Part shown: positions 14,774 to 22,717 of the stretch, in pieces | How the letters are laid out: each line of letters begins with the position of its first letter | Numbering within the stretch: the first letter of the stretch is position 1 | NCBI GenBank assembly: GCA_035564555.1 | Contig: DATMTS010000076.1 | Location: 1-34,504 of the forward strand | Direction: 5' to 3' | DNA length: 34,504 bases | DNA from: DATMTS01 sp035564555 | Lineage (GTDB): Bacteria; Actinomycetota; Actinomycetes; Actinomycetales; Microbacteriaceae | Notes under the pieces: model-generated | The model's input: only the letters and a program-made list of their open reading frames with translations | Database searches by the model: none | Told to the model about the DNA's origin: nothing | Position numbers and translations under genes: made by a program

Positions 14774-15721
14774 TCAGCGCAGCAGGTGCGAGCGGTGGAT
14801 CAGGGCCGCTGCTCCGATCAGCGGGCCTTCGCCGGAGAGGGCGGATGGCACGATCCGCACCTTGCGGACGAAGGCGAAATAGTGCTTGTCGGTGGTCTGC
14901 CTGATCATGTCGAACAGGTCGGGTGTCACCTGCGAGAAGCCGCCGCCGATCGCGACCAGTTCGAGATCGAGCAGTGCCGTCGCGCTTGCGATCGCCTGGC
15001 CGACGGCTTCGCCGGTGCGCGCGACGGCCGCGCGGGCGACCGGGTCGCCGGCCGCGTAGGCCGCGGCCAGGTCCTCTCCGGTGTCCCCGGAGAATCCCTC
15101 GCCACGCGCCCAGGCCACGGTGTGCGGTCCGGATGCGATGGCCTCCAGTGACGAGACGTGTCCGAACGTCGCCTCCCCTCGCATTCCGGCCACCTCCACG
15201 TGACCGATATGCCCCGCGTTGCCGGTCGGGCCCGTGACGACTCGGCCGCCGACGATCAGGCCGCCGCCGATGCCGGTGGAGACGACCATGCCCATCATGT
15301 TGTCGACTCCCTGCGCAGCGCCCACCCAGTGCTCGGCCATCGCGATCGCGATGCCGTCCATCTCAAGACGAACCGGCCGGTCGTCGCTGCCGAGCGTCGC
15401 CGCGACGACCGACGCGACGAACGAGCGCATCGGATAGTCGCGCCAGCTCGGCACGTTCAGCGGGGAGACCAAGCCGTCACGCCGGTCCACGGGTCCCGCG
15501 CTGCCGATCCCGACGCCCACCAGAGCATGATCCGGCGTGAGCGCGCCGAGCGCCTGCTGCACCACGGTGCGCACCGAACGCTCGAGCTGATCGCTCGTCG
15601 CGTCGCGGCCGGTGGGCGCACGGTGCCGCGACGACTCGATCAGATCACCGGCGTCATCGACCAGGGCGGCCTCGACCTTCGTGCCGCCGAAGTCGACGGC
15701 CAGTGCAACGGGCGCAGTCAT
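14774..15721 (-). CDS. ROK family sugar kinase without the zinc cysteines
   Basis: The 315-residue protein fits the ROK family of glucokinases and related sugar kinases. The phosphate-binding loop is AVDFGGTKVEAALVD at the N-terminus, the catalytic Asp is in LEMDGIAIAMAEHW, and the adenosine and second phosphate motif is VVSTGIGGGLIVGG. The GHIGH segment is present, but the CxCGxxGC zinc site that normally follows is replaced by ATFGHVSS, with no cysteine. ATP-dependent phosphorylation of a hexose or aminosugar is likely, yet fold stability or specificity may differ. The start is ATG 15721, with TAGTCT 7 nt upstream. It follows an MFS gene on the same strand by 43 bp. Confidence 0.88.
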   Translation of the reverse strand: MTAPVALAVDFGGTKVEAALVDDAGDLIESSRHRAPTGRDATSDQLERSVRTVVQQALGALTPDHALVGVGIGSAGPVDRRDGLVSPLNVPSWRDYPMRSFVASVVAATLGSDDRPVRLEMDGIAIAMAEHWVGAAQGVDNMMGMVVSTGIGGGLIVGGRVVTGPTGNAGHIGHVEVAGMRGEATFGHVSSLEAIASGPHTVAWARGEGFSGDTGEDLAAAYAAGDPVARAAVARTGEAVGQAIASATALLDLELVAIGGGFSQVTPDLFDMIRQTTDKHYFAFVRKVRIVPSALSGEGPLIGAAALIHRSHLLR

Positions 15722-15728
15722 GCACCCA

Positions 15729-15734
15729 AGACTA
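15729..15734 (-). promoter_or_regulatory. leaderless-type -10 box of the ROK gene
   Basis: On the minus strand TAGTCT is followed by 7 nt and the ATG at 15721, with no clear Shine-Dalgarno. The kinase may therefore be expressed independently of the MFS gene upstream. Confidence 0.45.
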
Positions 15735-15764
15735 GGGGAGCACGACGAGCGGCCACACGCCTTC

Positions 15765-17054
15765 TCAGGCGGCCGCGCGCGGGTCGTCGCGTACGAGGAC
15801 GAACCGGGGGAGTCGGCCCGTGCGACGCAGGCGCGGACGCACGCGTGCACGCCGGCAGATCGCGATCCCGGCCACCACGGCGACGATGAGCGGCACACCT
15901 CCCGAGACGGCCATTCCGACGTGCGCGCCGAACTGCTCGACGATCCAGCCCATCACCGGGCCGCCGATGGCCTGACCGCCGAGCTGCACCAGGATGTAGA
16001 GGGCCATCACACGCCCGCGGATCCGGATGTTCGTGGACGACTGCACAAGCGCGTTCGCCGCGGTCAGGAACAGCAGGCTCACGACACCGGTGGCCGCGAT
16101 GAGGATCACGAACGCAGGCATCCCCGGCACCAGACCCGCGGTCAGTTGCACCACGCCGAGCACGAGGGCACCCACGATGACGGTGCGCAAGCGTACATCG
16201 AGCCTGCGGGTGGAGGCGATGGCGCCCGTCAGGGCGCCCGCGGCGACCAGGGCGTTGAAGGCGCCGTAGCCGCTCGCGCCCACGTCGAACACCTCGGATG
16301 CATACGCCGACAGCAGCACGGGCATCGTGTACGCGAACATCGCCGTCGCACCCAGCACGATGAGCGTGAACAGGATCGCCGGCTTGTGTACCGCGTATCG
16401 GATGCCTTCGGCCAGTTGCCCCTTGCTGCGGGGCATCACGGGCGCCTTCAGCAGCTTCGCCGGGTTCATCAGGCTCAAAGCCCCGACCACGACCAGGCAG
16501 GCCGCCGAGTTGATGGCGAACGACCAGCCGCTGCCGATCGCGCTGATCGCGATGCCGCCGACCGCCGGCCCGATCAGGCTGCCCAGCTGGAACGTCGATG
16601 AGTTGACGCTGATGGCGTTGCGCAGGTTGCGCGGTCCCACGACCTCGTTCACGAAGACCTGGCGCGCAGGGTTGTCGATGACGGTCACGAAGCCGCCCAG
16701 GCAGGCGAGCGCCCAGATGTGCCAGACCTGCACGGTGCCGGTCAGGATCAGCGCCGCGAGGCTCGCGGCTATCACGGCGGCGGTGCTCTGGGTGGCGATC
16801 AACAGCATCCGCTTGGAGTAGCGGTCCGCCACGACCCCGCCGAGCAGGCCGAAGACCAGCATCGGCGCGAACTGCAATGCAACCGTGACGCCGACCGCGG
16901 CCACGCTGCCGGAAAGCTGCAGAACAAGCCAATCCTGTGCGACGCGCTGCATGCCCATCGCCGTGGTGGCCACGATCTGGCCGCCGACATACAGTCGGAA
17001 GTTCGGCACGCGCAATGAGGAGAACGTCTCGCGCCACGGGGGACGCGTCGTCAT
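15765..17054 (-). CDS. MFS transporter, EntS-like (MFS_3) exporter type
   Basis: A 429-residue protein with about 12 membrane segments. The opening PPWRETFSSLRVPNFRLY and VAQDWLVLQLSGS are typical of the actinobacterial MFS_3/enterobactin-exporter-like group. Motif A reads GGVVADRYSKRMLL, and the half has the NPARQVFVNEVV and NAISVNSSTFQLGSLIGP signatures of that family. The Arg-rich C-terminus is cytoplasmic. I start it at ATG 17054, where family similarity begins. TTG 17189 or ATG 17180 would add about 45 residues without family features and would cover a repeat-rich regulatory-looking zone. It is divergent from the LysR gene, suggesting control by it; the ROK gene follows. Confidence 0.88.
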   Translation of the reverse strand: MTTRPPWRETFSSLRVPNFRLYVGGQIVATTAMGMQRVAQDWLVLQLSGSVAAVGVTVALQFAPMLVFGLLGGVVADRYSKRMLLIATQSTAAVIAASLAALILTGTVQVWHIWALACLGGFVTVIDNPARQVFVNEVVGPRNLRNAISVNSSTFQLGSLIGPAVGGIAISAIGSGWSFAINSAACLVVVGALSLMNPAKLLKAPVMPRSKGQLAEGIRYAVHKPAILFTLIVLGATAMFAYTMPVLLSAYASEVFDVGASGYGAFNALVAAGALTGAIASTRRLDVRLRTVIVGALVLGVVQLTAGLVPGMPAFVILIAATGVVSLLFLTAANALVQSSTNIRIRGRVMALYILVQLGGQAIGGPVMGWIVEQFGAHVGMAVSGGVPLIVAVVAGIAICRRARVRPRLRRTGRLPRFVLVRDDPRAAA

Positions 17055-17116
17055 GACCGGTAGTGGGGCGGTTGCAAGGGAGGGCGGGGAGGCGGTTGCT
17101 GTCACGGTTCTCGCGC

Positions 17117-17147
17117 GTTTCGTATCGAAGGCCTGCTGGTTTCGTAT
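17117..17147. promoter_or_regulatory. GTTTCGTAT direct repeat and TTCG-TAT-CGAA palindrome
   Basis: GTTTCGTAT occurs at 17117-17125 and 17139-17147, a 22-bp period (two helical turns). The first copy is embedded in the palindrome TTCG-TAT-CGAA (17119-17129). It lies in the 178-bp gap between the MFS gene and the divergent LysR gene. Half-sites on one face of the helix suit a LysR-type tetramer, which is inference. Confidence 0.5.
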
Positions 17148-17199
17148 GGCGTGGTTCAACGCTATCGACGGAGCGATCATTTCCTGCAAGAATCACACC

Positions 17200-17205
17200 T
17201 ATAAC
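17200..17205 (+). promoter_or_regulatory. candidate -10 box of the lysR gene
   Basis: TATAAC lies 27 nt before the ATG at 17233, within an AT-rich patch (17196-17220) that stands out in this GC-rich window. The predicted leader of about 20 nt contains GGAGCGAG. The same patch read leftward (TTATAG) could serve the MFS gene. Confidence 0.45.
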
Positions 17206-17232
17206 TACTATTGGGTTTTTGAATGGAGCGAG

Positions 17233-18081
17233 ATGTTCGACCCCGTGCTGCTGACGACGTTCCTGGCGGTCGCCGAGACGCACAGTTTCACGAGGGCGGG
17301 CGAGCGGTTGGGCCTCAGCCAGCCGACCGTGAGCCAGCATGTGCGCAGACTCGAACAGGCCGCCGGCCGCGTGCTGATCGACCGGGACACCAGGCAGGTG
17401 CGCCTGACCGACAACGGCGATGCCATGGCCGGCTTCGCCCGCAGCATCCTCGCCGCGCACGCCGCCGCCGAGAGCTACTTCAGTGGCAGCGCGATGCGCG
17501 GCAGGCTGAGGTTCGGCGCCGCCGACGACCTCGCGATCACCCAGCTGCCGCGCATCCTGCGCGACTTCCGGCGCTCGCATCCGCAGATCAATCTGGAGCT
17601 GACGGTCGGCCAGAGCGGTCCGTTGTACCGACGGCTGAAGGCCGGGCAACTCGACCTCATCTTCATCAAGCAGACGCCGGGGTCGACCGATGGCAGCAAG
17701 GTCAGCACCGACACGATGGTGTGGATCGGACTGGAGGAGACGGAACTGAACCAGGATGAGCCGGTGCCGCTGATCGCCTACCAGGACCCGAGCATCAGCC
17801 GCCAGATGGCCATCGACGCGCTCGAGGCGGCCGGTCGTACGTGGCGTATCACGTGCAACACCCGCGAGGTGAACGGCGTGCTGGCCGCGGTGCGGGCCGG
17901 GCTCGGCGTCGCGGCGTTCCCACGCACCCTGATTCCGGAGGATCTGCGCAAGGTGACCAACCGTCTCGGTCTTCCCGAGGTCGGCGAGGTGGACTTCACG
18001 CTGCTCTCGAACCCGCTCGCCGCGCGCGAGCCGGTCGACGCGCTGACCGCCGCGATCATGGGTCGCACGCTCATCCGCTGA
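17233..18081 (+). CDS. LysR family transcriptional regulator
   Basis: The 282-residue protein has the LysR winged helix-turn-helix at residues 1-62: FDPVLLTTFLAVAETHSFT, AGERLGLSQPTVSQHVRRLE, and the wing VLIDRDTRQVRLTDNGDA. The effector-binding domain (about 85-280) begins RGRLRFGAADDLAITQLPRIL. Its divergent position to the MFS exporter suggests it activates that exporter in response to a small molecule. The ATG has GGAGCGAG just upstream. It is shorter than the usual 295-310 residues, mainly through a compact effector domain, but all landmarks are present. Confidence 0.93.
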   Translation: MFDPVLLTTFLAVAETHSFTRAGERLGLSQPTVSQHVRRLEQAAGRVLIDRDTRQVRLTDNGDAMAGFARSILAAHAAAESYFSGSAMRGRLRFGAADDLAITQLPRILRDFRRSHPQINLELTVGQSGPLYRRLKAGQLDLIFIKQTPGSTDGSKVSTDTMVWIGLEETELNQDEPVPLIAYQDPSISRQMAIDALEAAGRTWRITCNTREVNGVLAAVRAGLGVAAFPRTLIPEDLRKVTNRLGLPEVGEVDFTLLSNPLAAREPVDALTAAIMGRTLIR

Positions 18082-18125
18082 CCCGACCGCGTCGAGGCTC
18101 CCTGATGCTCATCCGAGCAATAGAC

Positions 18126-18164
18126 GCAACTAATGTTGCTGCGGGCCGTTGGGTTTCCTATCCT
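18126..18164 (+). promoter_or_regulatory. promoter and operator of the deo operon
   Basis: TTGCTG (18136-18141) and TATCCT (18159-18164), 17 bp apart, make the best two-box promoter in the window. The inverted repeat GCAAC-TAAT-GTTGC (18126-18139) overlaps the -35 box, a fitting repressor site for the SorC/DeoR protein encoded just downstream. The leader of about 17 nt carries GGGGAGGAG. Confidence 0.65.
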
Positions 18165-18186
18165 GGTCGGAGCGGGGAGGAGAGCC

Positions 18187-19215
18187 ATGTCGTTGAGCGA
18201 TTCTGATGAGTTGTTGTCGGTGCGAGCCGCGGAACTCTACTACGACGAGAACCTGACGCAGGACGAGATCGGCAGCAAACTGCACCTGACCCGGTGGAAG
18301 GTGGGCCGGCTCCTGGCGCAGGCCAGGCAGCAGGGCATCGTGCGCATCGAGATCGTGCACCCCCGAGCACGCCGCGTGCTCGCGGAGCGCGCACTGCAGC
18401 AGCGCTACGGGTTGAAGGATGCCGTGGTGGTCTCATCGGCCGGGGTCGCCGACGATTCCGAGTTGCAGCGCCGCGTCGCCCAGGCCGCGGCCGACTTCCT
18501 GACCGCGATGCGTCCAGCGCCCCCGACCCTCGGGGTGAGCTGGGGCCGAACGATGCACGATGTGGCAGCGAGCCTCCCGATCGGTTGGGCGCGCGGGGTC
18601 GGTGTGGTGCAGATCAACGGCGGACTGAGCCTCACACCCGGCGGCGGCAACGCGGCGGCCACGGCGATCTCCATCGCGCAGAAGGCGTTCGGTTCGGCGC
18701 ACGTGTTACCGATCCCGGCGATCTTGGAGCACGCCGAGACGAAGCGGTCGATCGAACGTGACCGCGCGGTGGGCAGTGTGCTCGACCGCGCATCCAAGGC
18801 CTCCGCCTACCTGTTCAGCGCCGGCGTCGCCAGTGACGACTCCGCCCTCGTGCACAGCGGATACCTGACGCCTGACGAGGTGGCGGTGCTGGTGGGCAAA
18901 GGCGCCGTCGGCGACGTCGTCGGCCGGTTCATCGGTGCCGACGGGCACCCCGTGGACGCGGAGCTCGACGCACGAACGGTCGGACTCGGTCTCGCCGCGC
19001 TGCGTGCCGCCGAGACCGCGATAGCAGTCGTCTCGGGCACTGGAAAGCACGAAGTGGCGCGAGCTCTGGTCGTGAACGGTCTGTGCACGATCATGATCAC
19101 CGACGACCACACGGCGGATGCGCTGCTCCAGCAGCAGGCCGAGGCGGGCGCGACACGCCCGGCGGCCGGCGCGAAGAAGGGCTCGAACGCGCTGATCGAA
19201 GAGGCGATGGCATGA
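18187..19215 (+). CDS. SorC/DeoR-type sugar-binding transcriptional regulator
   Basis: A 342-residue regulator. Residues about 8-60 hold a helix-turn-helix (AAELYYDENLTQDEIGSKLH, then LTRWKVGRLLAQARQQGIVRI). From about 65 on, the SorC sugar-binding domain follows, related to the deoxyribose-5-phosphate-binding B. subtilis DeoR, with TLGVSWGRTMHDVA and VVQINGGLSL. Because deoC overlaps its 3' end (ATGA), it is most likely the repressor of this operon, relieved by deoxyribose 5-phosphate; the ligand is inferred from context. The start is ATG 18187 with a strong GGGGAGGAG. The inverted repeat at 18126-18139 is its likely operator. Confidence 0.92.
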   Translation: MSLSDSDELLSVRAAELYYDENLTQDEIGSKLHLTRWKVGRLLAQARQQGIVRIEIVHPRARRVLAERALQQRYGLKDAVVVSSAGVADDSELQRRVAQAAADFLTAMRPAPPTLGVSWGRTMHDVAASLPIGWARGVGVVQINGGLSLTPGGGNAAATAISIAQKAFGSAHVLPIPAILEHAETKRSIERDRAVGSVLDRASKASAYLFSAGVASDDSALVHSGYLTPDEVAVLVGKGAVGDVVGRFIGADGHPVDAELDARTVGLGLAALRAAETAIAVVSGTGKHEVARALVVNGLCTIMITDDHTADALLQQQAEAGATRPAAGAKKGSNALIEEAMA

Positions 19216-20243
19216 CCACGGAACTGTCCAGAACCGCCCGCACCCCGAGCGGGCCCGCGGACCCGCATGCGCTCGCCAGGCGGATCGTCGGCGGAGAGCT
19301 GACGGATGCGACACTGCACGGCTTTCTGCACGGCATCGCGGGGGTGGATGCGGTCGGACTGGAGCAACGGGCCGCAGCGCTCAGTACGCGTTCGATCAAG
19401 ACCTCCTCGAAGAGGCGCGCGCTCGACAAGATCATCTCGCTCATCGATCTGACGACGCTGGAGGGCGCTGACACGCCCGGCAAGGTGCGTTCGCTGGCGG
19501 CCAAGGCCGTAACGCCCGACCCGAGCGACCCGAGCTGTCCTTCGGTCGCCGCGGTCTGCGTGTACGGCGACATGGTGGCCGACGCCGTCGGCGCGCTCGG
19601 CGCCGCGCACACCGGGCAGGGCGGAACCGTCAATGTGGCCGCGGTGGCCACCGCGTTCCCGAGCGGCCGCGCCTCGCTGCGGGTGAAGCTGGCAGACACC
19701 GAAGACGCCGTCGCGGCGGGTGCGGATGAGATCGACATGGTGATCGATCGCGGCGCCTTCCTTTCGGGCCGCTACGGTCAGGTCTACGACGAGATCGTCG
19801 CGGTCAAAGAGGCGTGCCGTCGCAACGACGGCACGAGCGCGCACCTGAAGGTGATCCTGGAGACCGGTGAGCTGCGCACGTACGACAACGTGCGGCGGGC
19901 ATCGTGGCTCGGCGTCCTCGCCGGCGGGGATTTCATCAAGACCTCGACGGGCAAGGTCCAACCGGCCGCCACATTGCCCGTGACGCTCAGCATGCTCGAG
20001 GTGGTGCGCGACTGGCACCGGCTGACCGGCGAGCAGATCGGCGTGAAGCCGGCCGGCGGCATCCGCAGTTCCAAGGACGCGATCCGCTACCTGGTCACGG
20101 TCGCCGAGACCACGGGGGAGGCCTGGCTGCGGCCGGAGCTGTTCCGGTTCGGCGCATCCAGCCTGCTCAACGACGTGCTGCTGCAGCGGCAGAAGATGAC
20201 GACCGGCTCCTACTCCGGTCCCGACTACGTGACGGTGGACTGA
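19212..20243 (+). CDS. deoC: deoxyribose-phosphate aldolase, long (eukaryote-like) type
   Basis: DeoC cleaves 2-deoxy-D-ribose 5-phosphate to glyceraldehyde 3-phosphate and acetaldehyde. The TIM barrel carries the Schiff-base Lys243 in GGDFIKTSTGK and the second active-site Lys279 in GVKPAGGIR; AVCVYGDMV and ADEIDMVID are earlier barrel strands. At 343 residues it is clearly longer than the 220-260-residue bacterial type. Its N-terminal part (LIDLTTLEGADTPGKV) resembles the longer animal DERA class. The ATG overlaps the regulator's stop codon, and the aldehyde dehydrogenase starts 1 nt after its stop, so the genes form one tight operon. Confidence 0.95.
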   Translation: MTTELSRTARTPSGPADPHALARRIVGGELTDATLHGFLHGIAGVDAVGLEQRAAALSTRSIKTSSKRRALDKIISLIDLTTLEGADTPGKVRSLAAKAVTPDPSDPSCPSVAAVCVYGDMVADAVGALGAAHTGQGGTVNVAAVATAFPSGRASLRVKLADTEDAVAAGADEIDMVIDRGAFLSGRYGQVYDEIVAVKEACRRNDGTSAHLKVILETGELRTYDNVRRASWLGVLAGGDFIKTSTGKVQPAATLPVTLSMLEVVRDWHRLTGEQIGVKPAGGIRSSKDAIRYLVTVAETTGEAWLRPELFRFGASSLLNDVLLQRQKMTTGSYSGPDYVTVD

Positions 20244-20244
20244 C

Positions 20245-21732
20245 ATGGGCTTCCTCGACTACGCACCGGCGCCCGAATCGCGCGCCATCCTCGATCTGCG
20301 CGACTCCTACGGACTGTTCATCGACGGCGAGTTCGTGGACGGGCATGGGGAGGGCTTCCAGACCATCTCGCCGGGCACGGAGGAGACGATCGCGACGGTC
20401 TCGTCGGCCGACGAGCAGGATGTCCAGCGCGCCGTCGCCGCGGCACGCCGCGCGTACGACACGGTCTGGTCGCGGATGAGCGGCTCGGATCGCGGCAAGT
20501 ACCTGTTCCGCATAGCGCGCCTGGTGCAGGAGCGCTCGCGTGAGCTCGCCGTCGCAGAGAGCCTGGACAACGGCAAACCGATCAAGGAGAGCAGGGACGT
20601 CGACCTTCCTCTCGTCGCCGCCTGGTTCTTCTACTACGCAGGCTGGGCCGACAAGCTCGATCACGCCGGTCTGGGTCCCTCGCCACGGGCGCTGGGCGTG
20701 GCGGCACAGGTGATTCCGTGGAACTTTCCCTTGCTGATGCTGGCCTGGAAGATCGCGCCGGCACTGGCCGCAGGCAACACCGTCGTGCTGAAGCCCGCCG
20801 AGACCACGCCGCTGAGCGCGCTGCTGTTCGCGGAGATCCTGCAGCAGGCCGATCTGCCGCCCGGCGTGGTGAACATCATCACCGGTGCCGGCGACACCGG
20901 CAGGCTGCTGGTGAACCACCCGGATGTCGACAAAGTCGCCTTCACCGGATCGACGGCCGTGGGCCGGGAGATCGCCCGGTCGGTCGCGGGAACGGGCAAG
21001 AAGGTCACCCTCGAGCTCGGCGGCAAGGCGGCGAACATCGTCTTCGACGACGCGCCGATCGACCAGGCGATCGAGGGCATCGTGAACGGCATCTTCTTCA
21101 ACCAGGGTCACGTGTGCTGCGCAGGCAGCAGGCTGCTCGTGCAGGAGAACGTGCACGACGAGGTCCTCGACCGGCTGAAGTCCCGCTTGGGCACGCTGCG
21201 GCTGGGCGACCCATTGGACAAGAACACCGACATCGGAGCGATCAACTCCGCAGAGCAGCTCGAACGCATCCGCGAGCTTTCCGCGATCGGTGAACAGGAG
21301 GGAGCCGATCGATGGACCGCCGAATGCGCGATCCCGGAACGCGGCTTCTGGTTCGCTCCGACGATCTTCGACAACGTCTCCACCAGCCACCGCATCGCGC
21401 GCGAGGAGATCTTCGGTCCGGTGCTGTCGGTGCTGACGTTCCGCACCCCGGACGAGGCGATCGCGAAGGCGAACAACACTCCGTACGGGCTCTCCGCAGG
21501 GATCTGGACCGACAAGGGCAGTCGCATCCTGGCCGTCGCCGACAAGTTGCGTGCCGGCGTGATCTGGGCCAACACCTTCAACCGGTTCGACCCCGCCAGT
21601 CCCTTCGGCGGCTACAAGGAATCGGGCTACGGCCGCGAGGGCGGCCGGCACGGCCTTGCCGCCTACCTCGCCTCGGCGCCGGGCAGATCTCGCCCGGACG
21701 AGAGCATCCACACCCAAGGAGCGGGCAAATGA
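20245..21732 (+). CDS. aldehyde dehydrogenase (NAD(P)-dependent)
   Basis: A complete 495-residue aldehyde dehydrogenase, probably oxidising the acetaldehyde released by DeoC. All key residues are present: VIPWNFPLLM with the oxyanion Asn, VVLKPAE with the cofactor Lys, FTGSTAVGREI (nucleotide loop), the general base Glu in LELGGK, and the nucleophile Cys291 in NQGHVCCAGSR. EEIFGPVLSV and the C-terminal PFGGYKESGYGREGG complete the family signature. It begins 1 nt after deoC, and its stop overlaps the ATG of a short homologue. The cofactor preference and exact aldehyde are inferred from context. Confidence 0.94.
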   Translation: MGFLDYAPAPESRAILDLRDSYGLFIDGEFVDGHGEGFQTISPGTEETIATVSSADEQDVQRAVAAARRAYDTVWSRMSGSDRGKYLFRIARLVQERSRELAVAESLDNGKPIKESRDVDLPLVAAWFFYYAGWADKLDHAGLGPSPRALGVAAQVIPWNFPLLMLAWKIAPALAAGNTVVLKPAETTPLSALLFAEILQQADLPPGVVNIITGAGDTGRLLVNHPDVDKVAFTGSTAVGREIARSVAGTGKKVTLELGGKAANIVFDDAPIDQAIEGIVNGIFFNQGHVCCAGSRLLVQENVHDEVLDRLKSRLGTLRLGDPLDKNTDIGAINSAEQLERIRELSAIGEQEGADRWTAECAIPERGFWFAPTIFDNVSTSHRIAREEIFGPVLSVLTFRTPDEAIAKANNTPYGLSAGIWTDKGSRILAVADKLRAGVIWANTFNRFDPASPFGGYKESGYGREGGRHGLAAYLASAPGRSRPDESIHTQGAGK

Positions 21733-22601
21733 ACCGTCTGGCGGTTCCCAAGACCTACAAGCTGGCGATCGGCGGCGCGTTCCCACGTAGCGAGTCAGGG
21801 CGCACCTACCCGGTGCACTCCTTCGACGGCGCCTTCCTCGCGAATGCGGCGAAGGCGTCGCGCAAAGACGCCCGCGACGCGGTCGTCGCGGCCCGCAAAG
21901 CGTTCGGCGGCTGGTCGGGAGCCACGGGGTACAACCGTGGCCAGGTGCTGTACCGCATAGCCGAATTACTGGAGGGCAGGCGGGCGCAGTTCGTCGACGA
22001 GGTCTCGGTCGCTCAGGGCTTCTCGGCAGAGGATGCCGCGGCACAGGTCGATGAGGCGATCGATCTCTGGGTCTGGTACGCGGGCTGGGCGGACAAGTTC
22101 GCGCAGGTCGCGGGCAACGCGAATCCGGTGTCCGGGCCGTTCTTCAACATCTCGGTGCCCGAACCGACCGGGGTGGTCGCCATCGTGGCTCCGCAGCAGC
22201 CGGCATTGCTGGGATTCGTCGCCGCCGTCGCGCCTGCGCTCGTGGCCGGCAACACCGTCGTCGTGATCGCAAGCGAGCGGCATCCATTGCCGGCGATCAG
22301 TCTTGCCGAGGTGCTTGCGACCAGTGACGTGCCCGGCGGCGTGGTCAACGTGCTGACCGGCTCCGCGGCCGAACTGGCACCGTGGCTCGCCTCGCACGCC
22401 GACGTCAACGCACTCGACCTCGTCGGTGCCGGTGACCTCGACGGCGACCTCACCTGGGTCGATCTTCAGATCTCCGCTGCCGAGACCCTGAAGCGGGTGC
22501 TGCCGCCGGAGGGCGGCGCGGACGCGGTCGCCCCGTCATTGCAGCGCATCGTGGCATTCACCGAGACCAAGACCGTCTGGCACACCAAGAGCATGCTGTA
22601 G
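21729..22601 (+). CDS. short aldehyde dehydrogenase-like protein lacking the catalytic half
   Basis: A 290-residue protein homologous only to the N-terminal, cofactor-binding half of aldehyde dehydrogenases (YRIAELLEGRRAQFVDEVS, DLWVWYAGWADKFAQV, AVAPALVAGNTVVVI). The PWNFP motif reads APQQPA, the cofactor KPAE reads ASERHP, and the sequence ends before the Glu and Cys active-site region; the final stretch is RIVAFTETKTVWHTKSML. It cannot catalyse the normal reaction. The frame is clean, codon use is normal and its ATG overlaps the full-length gene's stop (ATGA), so it looks kept, not decaying. I infer a subunit or scaffold for the preceding enzyme; decay of a former duplicate is the alternative. 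Confidence 0.88.
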   Translation: MNRLAVPKTYKLAIGGAFPRSESGRTYPVHSFDGAFLANAAKASRKDARDAVVAARKAFGGWSGATGYNRGQVLYRIAELLEGRRAQFVDEVSVAQGFSAEDAAAQVDEAIDLWVWYAGWADKFAQVAGNANPVSGPFFNISVPEPTGVVAIVAPQQPALLGFVAAVAPALVAGNTVVVIASERHPLPAISLAEVLATSDVPGGVVNVLTGSAAELAPWLASHADVNALDLVGAGDLDGDLTWVDLQISAAETLKRVLPPEGGADAVAPSLQRIVAFTETKTVWHTKSML

Positions 22602-22717
22602 GCGCTGCTCGTGCTGCTGGTGCGCCGACTGTGGATGCTCCCTGCATGAGAGGTCAAGGGGTGGCGCGCCGGAATCAGGCAGGCGATGATAGGAGCAGGC
22701 GGAACCGGGAGGCTCAC

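Noticed and set aside
17055..17189. N-terminal extension of the MFS exporter from TTG 17189 or ATG 17180
   Set aside because: The extra residues are not membrane-like or family-like, and the DNA carries regulatory-looking repeats; kept as an alternative only.
15718..17649. A 643-residue minus-strand open frame across the MFS and LysR genes
   Set aside because: Overlaps the MFS gene in another frame and the LysR gene antisense; Arg/Gly/Ala-rich with no domain.
20167..22044. A 625-residue minus-strand open frame opposite the aldehyde dehydrogenase
   Set aside because: A shadow of a fully conserved enzyme gene.
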